From positions 1-23,107 of the forward strand of contig JAEZIJ010000031.1 in NCBI GenBank assembly GCA_023436715.1: 23,107 bases of DNA, given 5' to 3'. Positions 16,951-23,107 of this stretch are shown in pieces. A program made the position numbers and the translations under genes. The notes under the pieces are model-generated. The model saw only the letters and a list, made by a program, of their open reading frames with translations. It had not been told where the DNA came from and ran no database searches. Numbering within the stretch: position 1 is the stretch's first letter; each line of letters begins with the position of its first letter. The DNA is from Acidobacteriota bacterium. Lineage in GTDB: Bacteria; Acidobacteriota; Terriglobia; Bryobacterales; Bryobacteraceae.

Positions 16951-16991
16951 TACGACGAGAGTTACGGATGGAAGGCTCTTATTTTTCGCTC

Positions 16992-17606
16992 TTATTTTTC
17001 GCGGATGGCGAGGGCGACAATCTTCAGGTCGTCTACGAAGCGCCTGTTCTCCAGGTGGCGCGCAGCTTCGTCGGGCGCGCGCAGGATCGAGGAAGGGTGA
17101 ACGGTGGCGATGACCCGTGCGGGCAATGACGAGGAGACGAATTCCCCCCGGTGCCGGGTCACGCGAAACTGCTTCCCGAGAAGCGCCTGAGCCGCGGTTG
17201 CGCCGAGGCACACGATCACCTCCGGCTTGACCAGGTCGATTTCGGCGTCCAGCCAGGGGCGGCAAGCCGTGATTTCCTGCGCGTTGGGCTTGGCGTGTAT
17301 GCGGCGCTTCCCGCGCGGCTCCCACTTGAAATGCTTGACGACGTTGGTGACGTACGTTTCCGCGCGGTCGATGCCGGCTTCCTCGAGAGCCTTGTCGAGA
17401 AGGCGTCCGGCAGGACCGACGAACGGCTTGCCCGCGAGGTCTTCTTCGTTCCCGGGTTGCTCGCCGACGAACATCACACGCGCGCGGGCGGCGCCGTCGC
17501 CGAAGACGGTCTGCGTCCCGCGCTCCCACAAATCGCATGCCTTGCAGCCCGAAGCGGCCTCACGGAGCACGCGCAAGGTGGGTTTTTCCGGGACGAGCGC
17601 CGCCAT
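16992..17606 (-). CDS. udgX: UdgX-type uracil-DNA glycosylase (family 4-like, Fe-S)
   Basis: A 204-residue uracil-DNA glycosylase with four probable 4Fe-4S ligands: CKAC (Cys 21, 24), Cys 115 (TACRPW) and Cys 133 (VCLG), in the C-x2-C ... C-x17-C pattern. Motif A is GEQPGNEEDLAGKPFVGPAG, then TNVVKHFKW, LGATAAQAL and the closing HPSSILR. The insert KRRIH (residues 100-104) is the signature of UdgX, whose histidine forms a covalent bond to the abasic sugar after removing uracil, giving a permanent protein-DNA complex; His 104 is the predicted residue. GEQPG in place of GEAPG also fits UdgX. ATG 17606 has GAGGGG at 8 bp; the frame is open upstream to 17696 but without conserved sequence. It is divergent from the imuA-imuB-dnaE2 genes, 104 bp apart. 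Confidence 0.9.
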   Translation of the reverse strand: MAALVPEKPTLRVLREAASGCKACDLWERGTQTVFGDGAARARVMFVGEQPGNEEDLAGKPFVGPAGRLLDKALEEAGIDRAETYVTNVVKHFKWEPRGKRRIHAKPNAQEITACRPWLDAEIDLVKPEVIVCLGATAAQALLGKQFRVTRHRGEFVSSSLPARVIATVHPSSILRAPDEAARHLENRRFVDDLKIVALAIREK

Positions 17607-17639
17607 ATCAATGCCCCTCTGAGACCAGTTTAGTGCCTG

Positions 17640-17668
17640 TTGACACGCCCTTTTCGCCGGGGCACAAT
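17640..17668 (+). promoter_or_regulatory. Promoter of the imuA-imuB-dnaE2 genes
   Basis: TTGACA (17640-17645, perfect -35) and CACAAT (17663-17668, 4 of 6) are separated by 17 bp. Transcription should begin near 17675, 36 bases before imuA. No GAAC-N4-GTTC or CTGT-N8-ACAG type LexA palindrome is visible in 17607-17710. Confidence 0.6.
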
Positions 17669-17710
17669 GGTAGGCAAGAAGGCGAAGAAAAGGCAAAAGG
17701 TAAGCTCCTC

Positions 17711-18406
17711 ATGAAATCCCCAGCCGCCACCCTCAAAGCCGGCATAGAGTCCGCCCTCGGCCCTCATTTCGCCGCCCAGCTCACCTTCCGCGAGCGCCCT
17801 CCTGTCCAGCTTGTTTCGAGCGGCGTTGAGGAACTCGACGCGCTCACGGGCGGCCTGCCGCGCGGCGCCATTACCGATCTGTACGGCCCCGCCTCCTCGG
17901 GGCGAACCAGCCTTCTGCTTTCAGTCCTGGCGGCGGCGACGGCGCGGTCGGAGGTCTGCGCCCTGGTGGATGCGAACGACGCTCTCGACCCGGAATCGGC
18001 CGCGGCGGCGGGCGTCGATCTCGAACGTCTGCTTTGGGTCCGGTGCCGCGGCAATCCCGAGCACGCGCTGAAGGCTGTAGACCTCCTCATCCAGGCCGGC
18101 GGATTCGGCTTTGTCGCGCTGGACCTGTGCGAAGTGCGGCCGGCCATCGTTCGGCGGATCCCGCTGGCAACGTGGTTCCGCCTTCGGCGCGCGATTGAGA
18201 ATACGCCGGCGGTGCTGCTGGTTGTGGAGCGCGAGGCGACAGTGAAATCGTGCGCGTCGCTGATGCTCGAAATGAAGCGGGAAGAGACGGCGTGGAGCGG
18301 TGCGCCGGGGTGCTCGCTGCTGTTGCGGGGGGCGCGTATGGGCGTGGATGCACGCAAGCCCGTGCGTTCTGAGACCGCCGCGTTCGAAGCGCGGGCGCTG
18401 AGGTAG
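17711..18406 (+). CDS. imuA: ImuA-like RecA-fold mutasome protein
   Basis: A 231-residue RecA-related protein without the long C-terminal part of RecA, as in ImuA. It starts with a region typical for linking to RecA/ImuB (VSSGVEELDALTGGLPRGAITDLYG), then a P-loop GPASSGRT (residues 59-66) in which the usual Walker A lysine is Arg 65, and a Walker B-like strand FGFVALDLCEV. In other bacteria ImuA/ImuA' works with ImuB and DnaE2 in damage-induced mutagenesis. ATG 17711 is 36 bases from the predicted transcription start; AAAGG lies 10 bases upstream. The gene ends 4 bases before imuB. Confidence 0.85.
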   Translation: MKSPAATLKAGIESALGPHFAAQLTFRERPPVQLVSSGVEELDALTGGLPRGAITDLYGPASSGRTSLLLSVLAAATARSEVCALVDANDALDPESAAAAGVDLERLLWVRCRGNPEHALKAVDLLIQAGGFGFVALDLCEVRPAIVRRIPLATWFRLRRAIENTPAVLLVVEREATVKSCASLMLEMKREETAWSGAPGCSLLLRGARMGVDARKPVRSETAAFEARALR

Positions 18407-18410
18407 CCGC

Positions 18411-19667
18411 ATGTTTGCCGCGATTCATGTCCCGGAGATCAGCGAAGAGCAGCGCGCGCGACTCGCGGAGTGCGCATCGGATTTTTCGCCGTACGTCGAG
18501 GAGACAGCACCCGATACCGCGGTGGTGAACATCGCGGGGCTGTTGCGGCTGTTCGAGGGTTCGGCACGCAATGTGGCGGAGGCGATTGTACGGCGTGCGG
18601 CGGAACTGGGGCTCGCGGCGAACGTAGCTGTGGCGGAAAACCCGGATACGGCGGTACACGGCACGCGCTGGTTCCCGGGCGTCACGATGATGGACGCGGA
18701 GAAACTGGCAGGCCTCCCGGTTGAACTGCTCGACGCGCCGGAAGACATTGCGGGCACGCTGGCGCTGTGGGGCATCCGCACATTCGGCGGCTTCGCAGCG
18801 CTGCCGGAGGACGGAGTAACCGAACGGCTCGGGCCTCCCGGTGCGCATTATCGGAAACTGGCGCGCGGCGAGGGCGGCCGGCCGCTCGTGCCTTCGAAAG
18901 AACCGCCGTCATTTGCGGATTCGTTCGACCTGGAATATCCGCTGGTGCTGCTCGAGCCGCTGTCGTTCATTCTAGGGCGCCTGCTCGGGACGGTGTGCGG
19001 GCGGCTCGATTCGCATGGACTGGCAACGCATGAACTGCGGGTCGCGCTGAAGCTCGAAAACGGCGGCGTACACGAGCGCACGCTGCGGCTTCCCTTCCCC
19101 ATGCGGGATCCGAAAGCGTTCCTGAAACTGATCACGCTCGACCTGGAGGCGCATCCGCCGGGCGCTCCGGTGACGGCTGTTTCGCTCTCGGCCGAGCCGG
19201 TGAATCCGCGCGTGGTACAGCACGGGCTTTTCCTGCCGCAAGCGCCGGAGCCGCAGAAACTGGAGCTCACGCTGGCGCGGATTACGAAGCTGGTGGGCGA
19301 GGGAAACGTGGGGTCGGCGGAACTGCTGGATACGCACAGGCCGGGCGCATTCGTCATGAAGCACTTTGGCAGTGCGCGGAATCGCGCGATGCTTATGCGA
19401 CGGCCGCGGCTTGCGCTGCGCGTTTTCCGTCCGGCGCTGCGTGCCGATGTTCACGCTCCGAACGGACGGCCGGCGCGTGTGGCGGCGCGCGGGATACGCG
19501 GCCGTGTGGTGACCGTGGCGGGGCCATGGCGTACGTCGGGTGATTGGTGGCGCGAAGACGAATGGTCGCGCGACGAGTGGGATGTGGCGCTGAGCGACGG
19601 GGCATTGTACCGGTTGTATCTGGACCGCCGGAATGGGGCCTGGTTTGTGGAGGGGAGTTACGACTGA
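18411..19667 (+). CDS. imuB: ImuB-like, catalytically dead Y-family polymerase, short N terminus
   Basis: A 418-residue ImuB. Recognisable parts are the thumb/HhH region (LALWGIRTFGGFAALPEDGVTERLG), the little-finger-like domain (about 200-300, with EPQKLELTLARI), VGSAELLDTHRPGAFVM and the ImuB C terminus YRLYLDRRNGAWFVEGSYD. Catalytic acids are absent: the strand that holds 'SIDE' in active Y polymerases reads VVNIAGLLRLF. That strand is at residues 38-48, where active Y polymerases have it near residue 100, so most of the first palm strands and fingers are gone. An in-frame stop at 18399 rules out a longer start. ImuB acts as the hub linking DnaE2 to the sliding clamp and ImuA. AGG at 7 bp precedes ATG 18411. 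Confidence 0.88.
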   Translation: MFAAIHVPEISEEQRARLAECASDFSPYVEETAPDTAVVNIAGLLRLFEGSARNVAEAIVRRAAELGLAANVAVAENPDTAVHGTRWFPGVTMMDAEKLAGLPVELLDAPEDIAGTLALWGIRTFGGFAALPEDGVTERLGPPGAHYRKLARGEGGRPLVPSKEPPSFADSFDLEYPLVLLEPLSFILGRLLGTVCGRLDSHGLATHELRVALKLENGGVHERTLRLPFPMRDPKAFLKLITLDLEAHPPGAPVTAVSLSAEPVNPRVVQHGLFLPQAPEPQKLELTLARITKLVGEGNVGSAELLDTHRPGAFVMKHFGSARNRAMLMRRPRLALRVFRPALRADVHAPNGRPARVAARGIRGRVVTVAGPWRTSGDWWREDEWSRDEWDVALSDGALYRLYLDRRNGAWFVEGSYD

Positions 19668-19819
19668 GTGTGGGGCAGGCCCCATGGCCCTGCGGGCCGC
19701 CAATAACGATGAAACTCGGCGAGCGTTGCTGCGACTGGGAGCGGGCCGGGCATGCCCGGCCCCTACAGGAGCCGTCTTGTAGGGGCGCCGCATGCGTCGC
19801 CCGTGGCCGGACAGCATTT
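19668..19819. repeat. Palindrome-rich spacer between imuB and dnaE2
   Basis: The 152-bp gap contains GTGGGGCAGGCCCC-type sequence at 19670, a perfect 20-bp palindrome at 19743-19762 (GGGCCGGGCATGCCCGGCCC) and an inverted repeat GCCCCTACA (19759-19767) / TGTAGGGGC (19778-19786). It has no coding sequence of its own and resembles dispersed intergenic repeats. Whether dnaE2 is transcribed through it from the imuA promoter is not visible. Confidence 0.7.
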
Positions 19820-22800
19820 ATGACCTACGTTGAACTCCATGCGCGGTCGGCGTTCAGTTTCCTTCGCGGCGCTTCGCTGCCCGAGGAACTGGCGGGCGTG
19901 TGTGCGGGCCTCGATATGCCCGGGATGGCACTCACGGACCGCGATGGCGTTTACGGCGCGCCTCGGTTCCATTTCGCGGCTAAAGAGGCAAACATCCGCG
20001 CGCACGTAGGCGCGGAGGTCACAGCGGCGGACGGCACAATTTATCCGCTTCTGGTGCGCAACCGCACGGGGTATCGGAATCTCTGCCGCCTCATCACGCG
20101 CATGAAACTGCGCGCCAGGAAATACGAGGGCGCGGCACATCCGGAGGAGATCGCGGAATACGCCGGCGGCCTCGTGTGCCTCACGGGCGGCAACGATGGC
20201 CCGCTCGCCAAAGCCATCGAAGCCAGCACGGGACGGCAGTGCCTGGAGCGGCTCGTCGCGGCATTCGGCCGCGAGAACGTCTACGCGGAATTGCAGCGCC
20301 ACATGAACCGCGAGGAGGAAGCGCGCAACCAGGCAGTGGTGAAACTTGCGCGCGCGGCACGGATTCCGCTGCTCGCCACCAACGGCGTGTGCCACGCGAT
20401 GGCGGCCGAGCGCGAAATCTTCGACGTGCTCACCGCAGTCTGCAACAAGGTAACGCTCGAGGCCGCGGGCCGGCTACTGGCGGGCAATGCCGAGCGGCAT
20501 CTCAAACCCGGCGCCGAGATGGCGCGCCTGTTCGTCGATCTCCCCGAGGCCATCGCCAACACCGCCGAACTTTCGTCGCGCCTGGAGTTCGTGCTGACCG
20601 ACCTCGGCTACGAGTTCCCGCGCTATCCGGTGCCGCCGGGCGAGACGATGGATTCGTTTCTCCGCAAGCGCACCGATGAGGGCGCGCATCAGCGGTACCA
20701 GCCGTATCACGACCGGGCGCGGCGGCAGATCGAGCGTGAGCTGGCGCTGATCGAAAAGCTCAAGCTCTCGGGTTACTTCCTCATCGTCTGGGATCTCATA
20801 CGGTTCTGCCGCGAACAGGGAATCCTGGCGCAGGGGCGCGGCTCGGCGGCGAACAGCGCGGTTTGCTATTCGCTCGGCATCACTGCGGTGGACCCCGTGA
20901 GCATGGACCTGCTGTTCGAACGCTTTCTCAGCGAGGAGCGCGGCGAGTGGCCGGATATCGATCTCGATCTCCCCAGCGGCGATCAGCGCGAGCGCGTGAT
21001 TCAGTACGTCTACGAGCGATATGGAAAGCTCGGCGCGGCGATGACGGCCAACGTCATCACGTATCGCGGGCGCTCGGCCGCGCGCGAAGTGGGCAAGGTG
21101 CTCGGCTTCGAGGAGGATGTGCTTGCGCGCCTCTCCTCGCTCGTGCGCGCCTGGGAGTGGAAGGACCCTTCGGACACCAGCGAGCGCCAGTTCCGCGACG
21201 CGGGACTCGACCTCACGCACCCGCGCATACAGAAATTTCTCCAACTCTACCGTGCCGTGCAGGACCTGCCGCGGCACCTCGGCCAGCACTCGGGCGGCAT
21301 GGTGATCTGCCAGGGTCAGCTCGATTCCGTTGTGCCGCTCGAACCTGCAACGATGCCGGGGCGCGTAGTCGTGCAGTGGGATAAGGACGACTGCGCGGAC
21401 CTCGGGCTGATCAAGGTGGATCTGCTCGGGCTCGGCATGATGGCGGTGCTCGAAGACACGCTGAAGCTGATCCGCGAATCGACGGGAGAAGAAGTGGACC
21501 TCGCGCACCTTCCCGCCGGCGACCACGCCACCTACCGCGCGCTGCAAACGGCTGACACCGTCGGCATGTTCCAGGTGGAAAGCCGCGCGCAGCAGGCCAC
21601 GCTGCCGCGCCTTTACCCCACGAAGTTTTACGACCTCGTAGTGCAGGTGGGCATCATCCGGCCGGGGCCTATCGTGGGCAAGATGATTCACCCGTACATC
21701 AAGCGGCGTCAGGGGCGCGAGCCGGCCGAGTGTTTGCATCCGTCGCTCGAGCCTGTGCTGCAGCGAACACTCGGCGTACCGATTTTCCAGGAGCAGTTGC
21801 TGCGCGTGGCGATGATTGCGTCGGGTTTCACCGGCGGCGAGGCGGAGGAACTGCGGCGCGCGTTCAGCCACAAGCGGTCCGAAGCGAAGATGCGCGAGAT
21901 CGAGGTGCGGCTGCGCAGCGGCATGGAGCGCAACGGCATCACGGGCGAGACGCAGAACACAATCGTGCAGGCAATCACGTCGTTCGCGCTGTACGGGTTT
22001 CCCGAATCGCACGCCGCGAGTTTCGCGCTGCTGGCTTATGCAAGCGCATATCTCAAGTGCCACTATCTCGGCCCGTTCACCGCGGCGCTGCTGAACAACC
22101 AGCCGATGGGGTTTTACCATCCCTCGACGATCATCAAGGACGCGCAACGGCACGGGTTGCGCGTGCTGCCGGTGGATGTGGCGCGGTCGGACTGGCTGTG
22201 TACGGTTGAGCGTGGCTGCGTGCGACTCGGGCTGCGGTACGTGCGCGGCCTGCGGGCCGAGGCCGGCCAGGCAATTGTCCGCGAGCGCGTCGCCGCGCCG
22301 TTCGCGAGCATCGATGATCTGGTGCGGCGCGTCCCCGAGTTGCGCAAGGACGAGATCGCCACGCTTTCGCAGGTGGGCGCGCTGAACAAGCTGGAATCGA
22401 TGGACCGCCGCGGCGCGCTCTGGGAATCAAGCCGCGCGATTCAGCCCGCGGGTCCGCTATTCGAAACGTTGGGAGGGGACGGTTCCGCTCCGCTGGCGCG
22501 AATGACGGATATCGAGCGCCTCGATGCGGATTTCCGCGGCACCGGGGTGACCATCGGGCGGCATCCGATGGCATTCCGGCGCGATGAGATGCGGGCGCGC
22601 GGAGTCTCTACAGCAATGGAATTGCGAAACATGGGGAATGGTCGATCGGTGCGCGTTGCCGGATGCGTGATCGTGCGGCAGAGGCCAGGGACCGCAAACG
22701 GGTTCGTGTTCCTGAGTCTCGAAGACGAGACCGGCATCGCGAACATTATCGTCACGCCGGATGTATTCGAGGCCAACCGGCTGGTGCTGGTGAACGCGCC

Positions 22801-22918
22801 TTTCCTGTATGTAGAGGGGATGCTTCAGAGCATGGACGGCGTGGTATCCGTGAAAGCGAGCGTGGTGGAGCCGCTGCGCGCGCCGGAATCAATCAGCGTG
22901 TCCCACGATTTCCACTAA
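19820..22918 (+). CDS. dnaE2: Error-prone DNA polymerase III alpha subunit DnaE2
   Basis: A 1032-residue C-family polymerase, usual DnaE2 length, that performs translesion synthesis in the ImuA-ImuB-DnaE2 mutasome. Domains in order: PHP domain (ELHARSAFSFLRGAS, ALTDRDGVYGAPRFHFAA, about 1-200) with metal-binding His/Asp positions changed (HAR for HxH, FLRG for FLDG), as is common in DnaE2; palm with LAQGRGSAANSAVCYSLGI and catalytic acids in PDIDLDLPSGDQRE (Asp 379 and 381) and IKVDLLGLGMM (Asp 534); finger and helix-hairpin-helix region; C-terminal OB fold (VRVAGCVIVRQRPG ... FLSLEDETGIANIIV). The frame is open back to 19544, but that part overlaps imuB and the repeat spacer; ATG 19820 matches the conserved N terminus. 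No clear ribosome site. Confidence 0.95.
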   Translation: MTYVELHARSAFSFLRGASLPEELAGVCAGLDMPGMALTDRDGVYGAPRFHFAAKEANIRAHVGAEVTAADGTIYPLLVRNRTGYRNLCRLITRMKLRARKYEGAAHPEEIAEYAGGLVCLTGGNDGPLAKAIEASTGRQCLERLVAAFGRENVYAELQRHMNREEEARNQAVVKLARAARIPLLATNGVCHAMAAEREIFDVLTAVCNKVTLEAAGRLLAGNAERHLKPGAEMARLFVDLPEAIANTAELSSRLEFVLTDLGYEFPRYPVPPGETMDSFLRKRTDEGAHQRYQPYHDRARRQIERELALIEKLKLSGYFLIVWDLIRFCREQGILAQGRGSAANSAVCYSLGITAVDPVSMDLLFERFLSEERGEWPDIDLDLPSGDQRERVIQYVYERYGKLGAAMTANVITYRGRSAAREVGKVLGFEEDVLARLSSLVRAWEWKDPSDTSERQFRDAGLDLTHPRIQKFLQLYRAVQDLPRHLGQHSGGMVICQGQLDSVVPLEPATMPGRVVVQWDKDDCADLGLIKVDLLGLGMMAVLEDTLKLIRESTGEEVDLAHLPAGDHATYRALQTADTVGMFQVESRAQQATLPRLYPTKFYDLVVQVGIIRPGPIVGKMIHPYIKRRQGREPAECLHPSLEPVLQRTLGVPIFQEQLLRVAMIASGFTGGEAEELRRAFSHKRSEAKMREIEVRLRSGMERNGITGETQNTIVQAITSFALYGFPESHAASFALLAYASAYLKCHYLGPFTAALLNNQPMGFYHPSTIIKDAQRHGLRVLPVDVARSDWLCTVERGCVRLGLRYVRGLRAEAGQAIVRERVAAPFASIDDLVRRVPELRKDEIATLSQVGALNKLESMDRRGALWESSRAIQPAGPLFETLGGDGSAPLARMTDIERLDADFRGTGVTIGRHPMAFRRDEMRARGVSTAMELRNMGNGRSVRVAGCVIVRQRPGTANGFVFLSLEDETGIANIIVTPDVFEANRLVLVNAPFLYVEGMLQSMDGVVSVKASVVEPLRAPESISVSHDFH

Positions 22919-22927
22919 AAGTCACCG

Positions 22928-22956
22928 CTCCCTACCGAGCCGCGACCGCAAGGGAG
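22928..22956 (+). terminator. Hairpin after dnaE2, dispersed repeat copy
   Basis: CTCCCT (22928-22933) pairs with AGGGAG (22951-22956) nine bases after the dnaE2 stop. The inner 22 bases (22935-22956) match 4796-4817 at 21 positions. The stem is short and the T-tract weak, so termination is only possible. Confidence 0.4.
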
Positions 22957-23022
22957 TTCGGGCATGGGGCCCAACGGGGCCGCAGCCAAGGAATGAAAAT
23001 GCGCGATGGAGGCGATCCAGCA

Positions 23023-23107
23023 CAGTGGGGCAGGGCCGTGCCCTGCGGCGGGCTCCCAGCCCGCCCAGCTTGGCCGGCCTGAGAGGCCGGCGCAGCCCGA
23101 GGGGCTG
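23023..23107. repeat. Run of GC-rich palindromes at the window edge
   Basis: Consecutive hairpins: GCAGGG/CCCTGC (from 23030), GGCGGGCT/AGCCCGCC, GGCCGGCCT/AGGCCGGC and CAGCCC/GGGCTG. The start, CAGTGGGGCAG, matches 7031-7041 exactly and resembles 19670. The gap 22957-23022 shows no gene. Confidence 0.65.

Noticed and set aside
20474..22153. Long minus-strand frame of 559 codons
   Set aside because: Exact antisense of dnaE2; length results from GC bias at codon positions. The sense strand has all polymerase motifs.

Overview
The window is GC-rich bacterial chromosome, closely packed with genes on both strands. The gene mix (MacB/FtsX-type permeases without adjacent ATPases, a PEGA-domain protein, an ImuA-ImuB-DnaE2 mutasome, a UGA-containing peroxiredoxin, many short palindromic intergenic repeats) suggests an acidobacterium of the Solibacter/Bryobacter type. 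That assignment is inference; there is no rRNA or other phylogenetic marker here.

Layout. (1) 1-650: three minus-strand tRNA genes (two tRNA-Cys and an initiator tRNA-fMet) with a block of GGGGACGGA repeats between them. (2) 697-4174: a minus-strand operon with overlapping genes: YggS/PLPBP, a family-4-like glycosyltransferase and a secreted CocE/NonD-type hydrolase. (3) 4252-6882: a small membrane-anchored protein of unknown function, then a TPR protein and an orphan ABC permease, separated by a strong hairpin terminator. (4) 7178-9136: acetyl-CoA synthetase on the plus strand with a recognisable promoter. (5) 9137-9501: a gene-free block with a perfect 31-bp inverted repeat and a 44/45-bp tandem repeat. 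(6) 9502-13873: PhzF-like protein, selenocysteine peroxiredoxin, a metal-dependent hydrolase, a degenerate response regulator, a YheT-type hydrolase and a PEGA protein. (7) 13995-16468: two translationally coupled ABC permeases behind a double dyad of CTGGAA half-sites. (8) 16509-22918: a small secreted protein, then a DNA damage island: UdgX divergent from ImuA, ImuB and DnaE2.

The two most interesting loci are as follows. First, the peroxiredoxin at 10313-10843 has an in-frame TGA exactly where the peroxidatic cysteine belongs, followed at the right distance by a two-part hairpin that looks like a bacterial SECIS element; the frame stays open and conserved past the TGA. This is best read as a selenoprotein. 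Second, the island at 16992-22918 puts a UdgX-type uracil-DNA glycosylase, a family that can bind covalently to uracil sites, back to back with a translesion mutasome whose ImuB lacks much of the N-terminal polymerase region.

Several intergenic hairpins recur within the window (4759-4819 and 22928-22956; 7031, 19671 and 23023), which points to dispersed repeat families. Assignments rest on motif recognition by eye; no database search was run.
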